Notes: generated by a model from the sequence alone, not told the origin. A stretch of DNA of 64,000 nucleotides from Acheta domesticus (GCA_031308135.1 JAHLJT010003656.1:68342984-68406983); one strand, 5' to 3'. Shown: positions 50,173-61,733, numbered from the stretch's first letter. Translations and numbers: made by a program.

Positions 50173-51296
50173 ATTTAATTTTCTTCAACGATTCAGTAAC
50201 AAAAATATTGAAAAATGGCACACAACGACAGATTATATCGAAAAATAATTTGGGTATTATAAGGCTTCCAGATTACCCTGCAGATTTGCCAGTGCTAAAA
50301 GACCTTATGTGAATATTTGCTGTCGCTGAGCACGAATCAGGTTAGAGAATTTCAGTTTCGCTGATGAGCGACGATAGAGTCTGACGCCTAAAATATGTTA
50401 TTTGAATGTTTTGCTGTCGCTGAGTCCGAATCCGGTATCACAAGTATCTTTTAACAGCTCTCATTCTTGATGAACAGTATTGTAATGATGTTAGTTTATT
50501 TGGATTTTTAATTATACAAAGCATTTTGGCAATGCGAAAGGAATGAGACCAGTTATTTAGAACATATTAAATGTTGCATTAAATTAAATTTATTAGATGT
50601 TTGTATGTCTCGGTGTAGTTGTCCCCAAAATGATAATGAAATTAACAACATTGTTATAGAAAAATCGCCATTGAAGGAGATTCAAATTTAATATACGAAA
50701 GAACACTATTAATGAAAAAATGTAAAAAAAGGAAAAAGGAAAATGAGAAAAATAATTGTGAGAAAAATTAAAGTATAATTTAGTTTATTTATTTATTATA
50801 TGCGTGTATTTATTAATTATAATAATTTATTAAAAATATTTTTTTCATTACACACATTTACACGTTTCTCTCATATAAGTTTCTTCTCAAATGTTTCATA
50901 TTGCATCAAATAAAGGTTTTTTTGCTAATTTGAAAGTTATTGTTGATGACTTTTTTAAAACAAATGTACCGAATAAAATTGATATATTTTTGTAGGCAGA
51001 ATTCGAATCTGCAACAAAAATTGGGGATTACCATTTAAAATTCCAAAGTTGCACCCGCCTCACCCCCAGGGGATAGGGTGAAGATCGTAACAATAGTAAG
51101 CTGATATCTGATATGTGATTATTGGTATATTGAATTTCTAATATAATTATAATATAATGAAGTAAATCTGATGTACGTATAACGTAGTCAAATATATGTT
51201 AGTTACGTTCTGTACCCTCCCCCCTTTGCGAAATTCACTTGAGTCATAAGCTGACCCCTCCCACAAGAGAAGTCTGGATCCGCTCCTGAGTGAAAC
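50172..51296 (-). repeat. Left arm of a ~1.1-kb inverted duplication
   Basis: Reverse-complement copy of 51690-52750, very similar along its length apart from indels. Shared landmarks include GTGGCACACAACG-type sequence at the outer side, the CACCCCCAGGGGATAGGGTG block and, at the inner side, TCTGGATCCGCTCCTG ending at 51296. The inner end is the same hAT-like terminus (CAGGAGCGGATCC when reversed). No coding potential seen. Confidence 0.8.
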
Positions 51297-51689
51297 AGGG
51301 CTGCGTCCTGTCGCCTCTCCTATTTATTGCAGTGCTGGAAGATGTGATCGAGAGTGTAACAACAAAGAAAAAGAGGTATTAGATGGGATTTGACGGAAAC
51401 TTTGGAGGACCTAGAGTATGCGGACGACATATGGCTTCTCTTTCAAAATGTTATGAACTTGAAATCAAAGCTTAATGATATATATGTGAGAATGCAAAGA
51501 AAGCGGGGCTGTTAATTAATTGTAGTAAAACGAAATCTTTAAGAATAAATGCAAATGTTTAAGACACCTTTCAAATTAATCAGGAAGAAGCCTTTAGTAT
51601 TCTGTGGGAAGAAGTACAAGATGTTCACAAGTTTCAATACTATCCGGTGAGTATAATAACTGATGATGGAGGCACAGATGAAGAGTTAA
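51297..51689 (+). pseudogene. LINE reverse transcriptase fragment (5' half)
   Basis: Frames with several breaks encode VKQGCVLSPLLF, then LEDLEYADDIWLLFQN (the catalytic YADD box), then a stretch ending DGGTDEEL. These are the consecutive palm blocks of an RTE/CR1-type non-LTR retrotransposon of the kind ending in CFIQLRKVWK...LYGSETW. The fragment is cut on its left at 51296 and on its right at 51690, in both cases by sequence that looks like the end of a hAT element. It is collinear with the fragment starting at 62048. Confidence 0.8.
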
Positions 51690-52750
51690 CAGGCGCGGAT
51701 CCAGACTTCTCTTTTGGGAGGAGTCAGGTTAAGACTCAAGTGCATTTATTTCGGAGAGGGGGGAGGGTACGGAATGTAATAACATATATTTGACGTATGT
51801 TATACGTATATCAGATTGACTTTATACTATAAATATATTAGAAATTTAATATACCAATAATCACATATCGGATATCAATCAGCTTACGATTGTTACGATC
51901 CTCACCCTATCCCCTGGGGGTGAGGCGGGTGTAACTTTGGAATTTTAAATGTTAACCCACAATTTTTGTTGCAGATTCGAATTCTGTCTACAAAAATACG
52001 TCAATTTTATTCGGTACATTTGTTTTAAAAAAATAAAAAATTATAAGTTATCAACAATAACTTTCAAATTAGCAAAAATAACTTTAATTTGATGCAATAT
52101 GAAACAATTTGTGAAGAAACTTATGAGAGAAACATGTAAATGTGTATAATAAAAAACAAAAATTATATTGTAATAAATTATTATAATTAATAAATACATG
52201 CATATAATAAATAAATAAACTAAATTATACTTTTATTTTTTCTCAAATTATTTTGTTTCATTCTTCCGTGTTTTACATTTTTTCGTTTATAGAGTTCTTT
52301 CGTATATTAATAAATTTTACAGCACATTTGAATCTCCTTCAATGGCGATTCTCCTATAACAATGTTCTAAATTTCATTATAATTTTGGGGACAGCTACAC
52401 CGAGACATGCAAACATCTAATAAATTTAATTTAATTCAATATTTAATGTATTGGAAGTAACTGATCTGCTTCCTTTTGCATTGCCAAGGTGCTTTGTATA
52501 ATTGAAACCCAAATAAAGTAACATCATTGCAATACTATTCATCAACAATGAGAGCTATCAAAAGATACTTTTGATACCGGATTCGGTTTAAGCGACAGCA
52601 AAACATTCAAAGAAGGTCTTTAGTAGTGACGATGCTGAAGGGTAATCTGAGAGCCTTATAATACCTAAATTATTTTTCAGTAAAAATCTGTCGTTGTGTG
52701 CCATTTTTCAATATTTTTTTACTGAATCGTTGAAGAAAATTAGATGTGTT
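51690..52750 (+). repeat. Right arm of the ~1.1-kb inverted duplication
   Basis: Mirror copy of 50172-51296 starting at the hAT-like terminus CAGGCGCGGATCC. Similarity ends close to 52750 (AAATTAGATGTGTTT). The arms enclose 393 bases of LINE reverse transcriptase. The arm is also the first kilobase of the 51690-62047 interval, so the left arm may be a truncated second copy of the same element in opposite orientation. Confidence 0.8.
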
Positions 52751-52759
52751 TGACTCCTT

Positions 52760-53550
52760 TTCCCCGTTTACGCCCGAGGGAATTAGGAGGGCTGTAGAGA
52801 TATACTCGTTGGGGTCGGTAGGACTGTTTGGAGATATACTCTTTGGGAGCGAGGAGTCTGCCAGTGGATAGACACCGGCTGGCTCTGCAGCGCATGCGCA
52901 TAAGAGAGCGTGCGCTATTTCCCGTTCACTTGCATTCATTGGGCAGAGATCCCAGCTGGATCCTAGGCTCTCGGTAAGCACGGTCTTGAACAACGATGCA
53001 TGCCCACGTCTCGACCAGTCAAATTCACCTCATCACTTGACGTGGAAAAGTAAAGATTTATGTGCCGTTTGTGTTGGTGTTTTCTTTACGAAACAAATAA
53101 TAAAGCTAAAGATATAGTGTTGCAATGTCCCACTGACTATGCGTCAGTCTCATAACTTCTAAACGGTTCACAATATCGAAATGCAGTTTTCGCTCAACAA
53201 AGCGGAATCACGAGTCAAGTAATACCCCGTAGAGATAGAAATAGTAGCGATACATAGTAATATACCGTGTTAGATATGAAGAGACTAATGGAATCTGCAT
53301 CAAAGGAGACATAAATATGAATGAACTTTGAGGGTGAGAATTATTTGAAAGATACAAAATTGTATCTTTTAAAATTATTGATACAGTAGTGACTCAGATG
53401 GACTACAGGTTTCAAGATTTCGAAAACTTTCATTTTATTGAATTTCTTGACGAAAAGCAGTTTTCCACCTACAAAGCGTTCTCTTACAAAGTTTTCTTTT
53501 CTAATAAATCAATATCCATTCCTTGACAGTGAGCAGCCTCAAAATGAACA
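52760..53550. other. Interior of the hAT-bounded interval, unassigned
   Basis: GC-moderate start (TTTACGCCCGAGGGAATTAG, two GGAGATATACTC-like repeats near 52796 and 52831), then AT-rich. No gene recognised. 58800-59840 is likewise unassigned. Confidence 0.35.
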
Positions 53551-53559
53551 GACAAATGT

Positions 53560-53710
53560 ATGCATTAATAACACTGGCTGACGTTTTTAAACTTTTGAAA
53601 AGTTACAGAAACAAAACTCACTGATTCTCACCAATTTGGGGTCACTGAATGCGAATATGATAGCCGTTTTACTGGATTAGCTCGTATTTTTGTGTAACGC
53701 GTAGTTGCCA
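53560..53710 (+). repeat. Inverted repeat flanking the 54-56 kb pseudogenes (left)
   Basis: AGCTCGTATTTTTGT with the preceding ATAGCCGTTTT and the AGTTACAGAAA block recurs in reverse order and strand at 56945-57060. The pair encloses the HTH and KEWNLL pseudogenes, as diverged inverted ends of a ~3.5-kb element might. Confidence 0.4.
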
Positions 53711-54393
53711 AATTTAACATAATAGGCATAAAGAGCTATCTTGAAGGTACCGGAGAGTGAGCTGTTTGACTGCAAAAAGGGAATCAACTTCGTTTTGGCA
53801 CTTGTGTCAAAGACAATCAATTTTCAAAATTATATAAACTAATTTATTGAATCTAAACAATTACAAAACTATATATTCAGTTAGTTTACTAGCACTATAT
53901 TTTAGCATTTACATACTCAGAATAGTTTATAAGGTATAACGTTCACAGATGTATACAGACCATCACTTAGTTCTGGAAAACACTATCTAAGGTACTTAAA
54001 TCCTTCACCTTCTTTGTCTATTCCTTTTACGAAATTCACGAAGTCCAACTTAATGTGCAGAGTTGGAAACAGTACAGTTTAATTTTTCTAGCGTGGCCGC
54101 TGGGATTCGCAAGTAGAGGGGGAACCTGAAAGTGGTGGGGAGGAAGCCAGGAGGCGACTTTCGCGTATCTGCCCATTCCAAAAACATTTGCACCGCACGT
54201 GCAAGCGAACTTACTTAGAAATTAATTTGCTGTAGTGTCTTCGTTCGGTAGTGGAGAAGCAGTAAATCACGTGATGGCGCGGCTCTGTCGCCATCATCTT
54301 AATCTTTTCCACTGTTTCCCGTTTCCTCACTATCATAACTAGCATTTCTATCGTTTGCGCCTTTTCCAAATAACCATTTCTTGATATAGTGCA

Positions 54394-54681
54394 TTAAATA
54401 TTTGTGCGGCGAATGACTCTCGTTGAAACCCTCGAGAGCAGATTCCACGTTCTTGCTTTTCCTCTCTTTAGTAGAAATTCAATATGAACACGATTCCCTA
54501 AGTTCAATAGAATTAATTTTCTTATTAAGCCCGCGAATAGGTCATCCCGAAACACCCGTAGCATCTGCCACTCTCTTAAGAACTGCTGTGACATTTTAAC
54601 ACCATTTGCTTCTCTCTTCATAAAATGATATACTTTGGCAACTGCTTTACGTTTCTGACTGTGAAGTTCTCCCTTATGCAA
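54394..54681 (-). pseudogene. IS630/Tc1-like transposase N-terminus remnant
   Basis: The minus-strand frame starts MHKGELHSQKRKAVAKVYHF and MKREANGVKMSQ. A one-base shift then reveals AVLKRVADATGVSG. The layout SQxR...V..F.KREA...RVA.ATGVS is that of the N-terminal helix-turn-helix of IS630/Tc1-type transposases. The rest degenerates. It may belong to the same superfamily as the remnant at 10476-10877. Confidence 0.45.
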
Positions 54682-54974
54682 CTTCCTCTAAACCGGTTAC
54701 ATTGCAATAATCACTAACAGAACAATAATCACTTAAAACAACTTCCGAATCAGGTACAAATGCTCCACTCTTGTAGGAAACGCAACTGGAAGCATGCACC
54801 TCGCAGATACGGACAGTTAGGGTCAATGTTTACACAACTGGAGTAGGACTGTCAAGACGTGCTGGGAAAGGACGCGCTCTCACAAAACAGCTATGTTTGA
54901 AGAATGAACTCTTCCGATAGTTCTGAGGCCACGACCTTGAGCGGCCACGCTAAAATAATACAGTAATACAATAC

Positions 54975-55812
54975 GTACCTTGCCTGGATCGATCAGAGGC
55001 TTTGGTACCGGGCTTAAATGACTCTCTGGGGGCCCACTCCTTTTGTGAGAAATTTTCCTGGAGCTCTTGAGTCTCACAGACACAAAAAACAAAAGTGCTT
55101 TGTAAATCCATCTTCCAGACCAATATATAATATTGAAAATACTTTTACATCTCCACAAATTTGCCAACCATGATCTTTGTATTTGATACGATTTAAAATG
55201 AGTGCGAGATCCTCGTAAGTATCATTCATTGGAACAGAGTGTCATAGACAGCATATTTTCATTATGAAGCAAAACTGCTTTCAGACTGTACTTAGATGAA
55301 TCTATGGAAAGACACCAATCAGATGGATTACGTTGGATTCCTAAATCATTCATCAGGCTATTGATGTTCGTGCATACGCAAAGGGAATCTTCCATTCTAT
55401 AATATTCTGAAAAAGGCTCGTTCCTTTTCCTGTGCCGAGTGTAAGTAGTTCCGGGAGCCAGTAAATTCCATTCTTTGAATCTAGCACCCAAGAATTAAGC
55501 TTTCTCTTTCGAAAGTTGTAAGTCTCTTGCTAAATCGTTCAATTAATGTTGAAGGATGAAATAAGTCTCATCTTTTGAGTGGAAGGGACTATCTCTCGGA
55601 TCTTGATCTGCAAATATTGATTTAGTGTCCTCATCGGTTCCTGTAGGTGCTGTAATATCGATAGTTTCCCAACCGTTCGGAAGAGTAGGTGCAGGTAAAT
55701 TTTCTCCATGAGGCACTGGTCTGATCGCGGATTGCAAGTTTAAATATTCGATGGCACGCTGTTTCTTCTTGTTACTTCCTGCTGTATTCGTCATACAGAA
55801 ACAACTCGCCAT
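54975..55812 (-). pseudogene. Degenerate multicopy-element protein (KEWNLL family)
   Basis: The minus-strand pieces, in order with frameshifts and stops between them, are FKEWNLLAPGTTYTRHRKR, EDSLCVCTNINSLMNDLGI, DWCLSIDSSKYSLKAVLLHN, MNDTYEDLALILNRIKYKDH, WQICGDVKVFSI, GLEDGFTK...CFFCL and PPESH...PLIDPGKV. I recall a repeat-encoded protein seen in many copies in arthropod and cnidarian genomes with the blocks KEWNLL, LFIDSS..SLKAVLLHNGN and GLQGGFTKFPCYLCLWDSR. The order and spacing here match. Its biochemical role is unknown to me. At least three frame breaks make this copy inactive. Confidence 0.6.
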
Positions 55813-56479
55813 AGTGTTTCTGGGGTTGTCTCCATATCATCGGAACACCATAAGGCATCCTTTTCTTGGTTCCTTTTAAGCCAGGTCTTCAGACACGCAC
55901 GATCAGATAACGCACAAGAGTGGCCCAGCTTTTATTCTGATCGTCAATCAAAATTATCAGTTTTAATCTTACAGTCAAAATAAAAATAATATAATTCTCT
56001 AACGACATCATTCATCGATCTAATCTGAGACAACCATAAACACGCCACAGATGTAACAAAATCAGCCCGGCGAGTTTTTACAACCTCTGCGGGAAGAACT
56101 TGACATTTTGCACAGGAAAGCGAAACTTAGAACCATAGAACAATCACTAAATTACTATATGATAACAGTAAAACATTTCCGAAAATAAGGTAAAATAACT
56201 GAAGTTACTGAGTAAACTTCGTAAGTCGATTCCCACGACAAACATGATAGAGATTTTACTTACTGCAATGTCGTAACTCGTAAGAGTAAGACTGTTACTC
56301 GAGACTGTTACTCGTAAGAGTAAGACTGAGACACGCAACAGCGGCACTTTCTACTTTATCTATTTGCTCGCGCGCGTCATCGTGCCTCCCATTGGTGCCA
56401 CATAAATGAGGCGACTACATTCAATGAGTAAAAAACACTTAAAAAAACAGAAGAAAGGGAAGAAACACAAGTGTCAAGG

Positions 56480-56560
56480 GTTTCAATCATTGCGAATTTC
56501 TCTCTCTCCGTTTCATTGTTATATTGAAACGGAGAGAGAGACATTCGCGATGATTGAAAC
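56480..56560. repeat. 81-base near-perfect hairpin
   Basis: Two 36-base arms (56480-56515 and 56525-56560) differ at only two positions and are separated by a 9-base loop. The arms contain a CTCTCTCTCC / GGAGAGAGAG core. Flanks are not complementary, so it is a self-contained stem of precursor-microRNA size, or the remnant of a foldback element. Confidence 0.8.
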
Positions 56561-56685
56561 GACATATATATTGATGCTAATAACAAGAAGCTCCTGAATT
56601 TCACCAACTGAGTGAAATATTATTTATTTCTCACTCTAGTAACTATGATGGTAACTGAAGTCAAAATGGTAAAAACTGGCAACTA

Positions 56686-56953
56686 TACTGCGATTTTTCT
56701 AAGAGCGACCTCAAGGCCACTTCCTCAAGGCCACTCAAATCCCATCTTCACGATGGAATATGTCACGGCATTTCGCGTCTTTCTCAGTCGTTCCGCTAGA
56801 TTTCGCACAATCGCGACCGTATGAAGCAGTGCTTGCGATCATGCGACTTCTACCGGCAAGACCAAGAAAAGACGCGAAATGCCGTGGCATATTCAATCGC
56901 GAAGATGGGATTTGAGTGGCCTTGAGGGTCGCTCTTAGAAAAATTGCAGTATA
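56686..56953. mobile_element. MITE family B, copy 1 (near-palindrome)
   Basis: Starts TACTGCGATTTTTCTAAGAG and ends in the reverse form (GAAAAATTGCAGTA), with TA at both edges as in Tc1/mariner-derived MITEs. Inside, CTCAAATCCCATCTTC and its reverse form a long stem. A short internal repeat of CCTCAAGGCCACT is present on the left. Confidence 0.75.
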
Positions 56954-57060
56954 TGTGTTACAAAAATACGAGCTATTCTAGAAAAACGGCTGTCAATTTC
57001 GAATGCAGCATCCTGAAATTAATTGGAATTAGTGGTTTTCCTTTCTGTAACTAAACTGAC
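56945..57060 (-). repeat. Inverted repeat flanking the 54-56 kb pseudogenes (right)
   Basis: Reverse partner of 53560-53710 (ACAAAAATACGAGCTATTCT ... TTTCTGTAACT). It abuts the right end of a MITE copy (56686-56953). Confidence 0.4.
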
Positions 57061-57587
57061 GTGGGCCTGTGTAATAGAAAATACATGCCTGTAGTTTTTT
57101 TGCTGAAGTATTTGTTAGACAAATTGGTCTAGAAAAAATATCAAGAGATGGTTGATACAACTCAGTCTAATTTTCCCATCATATACAGTATTATGTGAAA
57201 GGAAAGGAATATGATTACATTCAAGAGTTAAGACATTCCTGAGAAATTCAATGGGAAATTAACTGTGCAGAAACGAAAGCTTTAAAGAACAAAATTTCGA
57301 CGTTTTTGTTGAATACAAAACCGATGACTGGAGCTAATTTACAAAACAAAATGTAAGATAAGATTTTCAGAATACCCAACTGCATGACTAGCTTCGCCAC
57401 TGTATTTTAGGTACTATCCTCGCTCATCAGCCAAACTAACATTCTCTAACTCTAATTCTTTTCGACAAATCTTAACCACTAATCCCTGTTGATGGCCTTA
57501 ACTTTTGCTGAAAGCGACTTCTTACGTTCTTACAAAACCAGAACCAGCATCAGACTTCAATGATCAAGGTTCGCCGTTACTGATTAC

Positions 57588-58363
57588 CAGTGGCGTAGCG
57601 TCAGGGGACGCTAAGATGCTGAGCATCCCCACGTCAAATATTAATCAAAGAATCCTAAATATTGTATCGATAAACTTACAAGTAGTTCATTGAGCGAAAC
57701 ACATTTTGCATTAATATTAAAAGTGGTTTCCTGTGATTGAATTCGGCGCGTTTGCACAAGCTGGCTTCTGAGTGCTTGGATGCTAAAATGGTTCTAGCAT
57801 CTGCCAAGAGATTGCGAAGGGCAATGACGCATGCGCAGACGGTGAGGTTCCCCCTCCCCACCTCACCCCTCTCCCAAAGATTCACGAGTTTCTGACGCTA
57901 GTGTACGACTGAAGGGCGAGGCGTATGAGCAAGATGTGTATAAGCAAGTTGCTTGTTTGTACGCGAGAGCGCAGCACACTTGACGCTGCCAATGAAATAT
58001 TTTTCTTCATCACTTGAGATTCTCTGCTTGGTCATGGGCGCTTAATAGGAGAAATAGTGTTTGCCTACTAATTCTTAATTAATATCTATGATGAAATCTT
58101 CATAAAATATATTAAATATTATTTTGGTCTGAACTGTATAAATTCACAAGTGATCTCATTGCCAATCGCGCATGAGAATTAAAGCTGAGCCATTGCATAA
58201 TTTGCTTTCAAGAACTCTCCTGACATAAATCTGTTGAAGTATTGTAACATTTGTTTTGATAACATAGATTCTAGAGAACATTAAACATCATAATGTTTGT
58301 TGTTATTGTTATGTGGCGTTATTGTTGAGCATTCCCAAACGCGCGGGTCACGCTCCGCTACTG
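57588..58363. mobile_element. Non-autonomous hAT element, 776 bp
   Basis: Termini CAGTGGCGTAGCG (57588) and the reverse of CAGTAGCGGAGCG (ending 58363) are flanked by a perfect 8-base target duplication CTGATTAC (57580-57587 and 58364-58371), diagnostic of hAT. There is no transposase inside; a CCCTCCCCACCTCACCCC tract lies near 57851. It is intact at both ends and so relatively young. Confidence 0.88.
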
Positions 58364-58696
58364 CTGATTACATTAAGAATTTTTAGGTTAAATAAACATT
58401 GAGTTCGATAGGAGTTCCGATACTGAATTGGATAGTATCATCGAAACTGAATTCTAACAAACACCTGAAAGCTATATTGTTGCCAATTTTATACACACAC
58501 CATTATTATTACTAAATTTAGCTAGTTTTATTCCCTTTGAACAACAGTTGTGACTTTTAAGCTGAATTCATGTGTTGACATCCATTTTTCCCACAATTCT
58601 CTCGTTCAATTAGTGACAAATTTCTCATTAAGTTGGCAGTTATAATAATGCGCAGTGTATTTGATTCCGACTTTAGATATGTTACTTGTTTAAAGT

Positions 58697-58790
58697 GCGA
58701 TTTTTTTAACACTGCCCCTCAAGCCCCTATGGCCACGATGGAATATCGCAAGCACTGCTTGATACAATCAAAGAGTATATATCAGAGACG
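58697..58790. mobile_element. MITE family B, decayed left fragment
   Basis: GTGCGATTTTTTTAACACTG, then CAAGCCCCTATGGCCACGAT and AAGCACTGCTTGATAC recall the left half of family B; the right half is not recognisable. Confidence 0.35.
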
Positions 58791-59845
58791 GCACTCAATG
58801 TTAAACGGAGAACCCTTATTTGCCCAACTTCCGGTGCCGCCATATGCACATGTCTGGATTTCTATTGGGCAAACGATCAGCCAATAGCGTAGAAGTAACC
58901 GCAAAATAAAAAAAAACAGTTACGCGGGAGTTTTAAAATTTCACTCCCCATTCCTTTAACCATATCTTATAAAAAGCAACAAAAATAATTATAAGGATTT
59001 GTATGGAAGGAGAATGACAAATTATAGTAGTATAATCTAGTATTTATTGAGCATATTCACATTACACAATTTATAATTTCAATAGTATTACAAAAGGCAA
59101 TAAACACAATACACCAGCCCGAACATGCAATTTTGCAAATATGCTTGCTTGGAGATATGCCAAATTAATGTGAATACTACTTTATTACAGAGCACTATAC
59201 ATTAACAATATTAACAGTGCTTAAAAGAAACAAATGAAAACATTACCACATCTTTGCTCTGAAACAGGCAGTAAAAACTTTTCTTTTCATAATTACCAAA
59301 TAAAGTGTCATAGTAAAATAAGCATTCCAATTTTGTGAAAATGACCATATTTTACAGAATTAATTTAATCCTGAAATCAAGTTCAATTTAGTTAGAATTT
59401 TCCAGAAACATGTGGGAAAAATAGTTTATACAATAGACCTGAATTGAATGACAAAGTACACACTGCAATTAATACTTCTTTATTTATGTAAACCATTACG
59501 AACTGTTAGCTTAGAAGAGGTATCTGCAAAAACTTTGTTGAGAATTAAGAGTCATTCACAGCACATAACAATAATTCTTTAAAATTTTCTCTCTTAAGCT
59601 CTGACTTCTCAAAGAAACGTTTAAAAACAAAATGATCCCTTCACGTTAATTTACATTATTGGGGTACACTTTTAACATTAAAAATAATAGATCAACATTA
59701 TTTTCACTCTTATGAATCATTTCCATTTTTTAACTGCAAAAATTCAGATTATCAGCAATAACTTTTTACATTTTTTCATACCAGTCTGCCTGCATTACCA
59801 GTGTAATGAATATCCCCTGATAGTAAAGTAAGGGCAAAAACAAGG

Positions 59846-61310
59846 CTAGCAAATGCATCTGCCACTTGGTGTAGCAGCATGCTGAAAGACAGTAGTACCT
59901 GTAACAATCAAGAATAAATTGTTACCAATACACTATGGTTTCAATAGCATGCTTCTATTTGCATTTCACACTCATACAATAAACTTACCTTTTTCAGTAT
60001 GATCAACTGCCTGTGCAAAAGCATCTGAAAATTTAAAAAAAATGTTGGTAGAAACTCTCCCTTCAAACTAACTACTATTGTGTAATCAAAATTAATATCC
60101 AAAAATACAAAATTGTATGCTCATTTGCTACCCCAAACAAATCTGCCCTGTTTGAAGCTCTACTGCCAACAGGGAGAGATGAACTACACTGCGAATTTAA
60201 CTGTGCCCCTGACAAGAATCAGCAGTTTCGCTGCAATCCAATCGGGAGCATGTAGTCTCCAAAGTGATGCCACTATGGTAACGTTAAAGCTTCCAATTGG
60301 ATGAAACTGTCAAAAGCTGATTCCTGTCAGGAGCTCAGTTAAGAAAACCGCAGTATACAAATGTAAAAAAATAAAAAGTTAAACTGTGCTATATAGATTA
60401 ATTCTATTACAGATACAGATTAATTGTATTTAAAAAGGTCTTACCAGTTACACACATTGCAGTTGGTGTCACCTCAACTGATTCAAAGGATCTGAAATTG
60501 AACATAATTATAAACAAGAAATTCCACAATTTAGAATTTAATTATTTAAATGCGCCTACAAAGAAAACACTTACCACAAATACTGTCTCCAAATGTATAG
60601 GGCATAATTACTCCAGACAGACAAAGAGTACAGTGTGACACTTCTACAGAAGGCTCTGCAAAGAAAGAACTTCTGGTGAGATAAACTTCATTCAAATTAT
60701 TTAATATTTGATTGCAATGAATATTGCCACTAACTGTTCTCTGAACAAATAAATTCTTATTACTACCGAAAATAACTCTTACCTAGCAACATCTGAAATT
60801 TGTGGTGCAAATTCCAATACTGGTATCTGAAATTCAAAATAAAAATTAGAAAATCACTTTACGACGCACTATTGAAATATCTGAATGCACATCGAAGAAA
60901 ATGGAGAACTTACTTCATTCTACTGTACAGGTTTCTCGCCAAGGGGATTTCGTGATTCCGAAAATTTTATTGGATCAGGATTATCAATGGTCTCTGATTC
61001 GCAGTTACATGCTGTTCCAGAAAATGCTCTTTGCATATTGACGTACTAATGTTTCTACGAGCATTTGGCTAGAGCTGGTGCTGAATACATTTTAGCCTTT
61101 CTCTGCATCTAAAACGAATATATTAATTTTACAGACTTATTTTAAAAAATGCTAGTAAAAAAATATCAGCATTAATCAACAAACTTCATGCATAAAAACG
61201 TGATACGACTCACCTTTTTCTCGCTCCAAAGGAAACCAAAATGGCGCGCTTCGATGGCTAATTACCGTTTCGAATTTGTGCAATGTGGCACACAGCATCT
61301 TCTCATAGCG
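59846..61310 (-). CDS. Unidentified spliced transcript, 7 exons, frame unresolved
   Basis: On the minus strand a chain of splice sites defines exons ending at 61214 (AAAAAG|GTGAGT), then 61108-60914, 60826-60783, 60655-60575, 60491-60445, 60024-59989 and one from 59898, each with a pyrimidine tract-CAG acceptor and mostly GTAAG donors. The last three share one frame: SFESVEVTPTAMCVTDAFAQ, AVDHTEKG, TTVFQHAATPSGRCIC, stop at 59848-59846. Exons 2-4 share another (PDPIKFSESRNPLGEKPVQ, stop, NEIPVLEFAPQISDVA), but it meets TAG codons inside exon 2 and a TGA made at the junction of 60575 and 60491. The first exon holds a short frame MRRCCVPHCTNSKR, recalling the start of a THAP zinc finger, and a GCGCCATTTTGG motif. 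Spliced DNA this regular is unlikely by chance, but the frame breaks leave three readings: a non-coding RNA, a decayed gene, or a gene with base errors. A MITE (60185-60356) sits in the intron between the 60445 and 60024 exons. No family recognised. Confidence 0.4.
60185..60356. mobile_element. MITE family A, copy 3
   Basis: TACACTGCGAATTTAACTGT and GCCCCTGACAAGAATCAG on the left, GCTGATTCCTGTCAGGAG and CAGTTAAGAAAACCGCAGTA on the right. It is inserted in an intron of the unidentified spliced transcript. Confidence 0.75.
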
Positions 61311-61599
61311 ATAATACACCCTTCAGACAATGCTATTCAACAGTATATCATTAAATTTCTTTCCTAAACGTAAAGTAACTGGTCGCTAGAAACCGTTAAT
61401 GGCCTTTTGCACGTAGCCCACACACCCAAGAGGCAGAAAGCCAACGGAAATGCAGAACCCGCCTTGACCCGAGCTAGCGATCTGTGCAACTGAGTAGTTC
61501 ACAGCTTCATCGCCAGAGCGAGTTGGTGGCGAACAGACATGGGCATATGGCGTCGCCGCGTCACAATTCAAAATTTAAGTAATGACCGGAAGTGGCCTA

Positions 61600-61733
61600 T
61601 CTAGTGACACAGGACTGGATACAATCGCGATCATGCGATATCTGGCGGCACGGCTGAGAACGTCGCGAAATACCGTGTCATATTCCATTCTGAAAACGGG
61701 CCTTTAGGGGCGAAGTTAGAAAAATCGCAATAT
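61600..61733. mobile_element. MITE family B, truncated copy 3
   Basis: Only the right half is clear: CGATCATGCG, GCGAAATACCGTGTCATATT, then GTTAGAAAAATCGCAATATA. The left terminus is missing or decayed. Confidence 0.6.
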
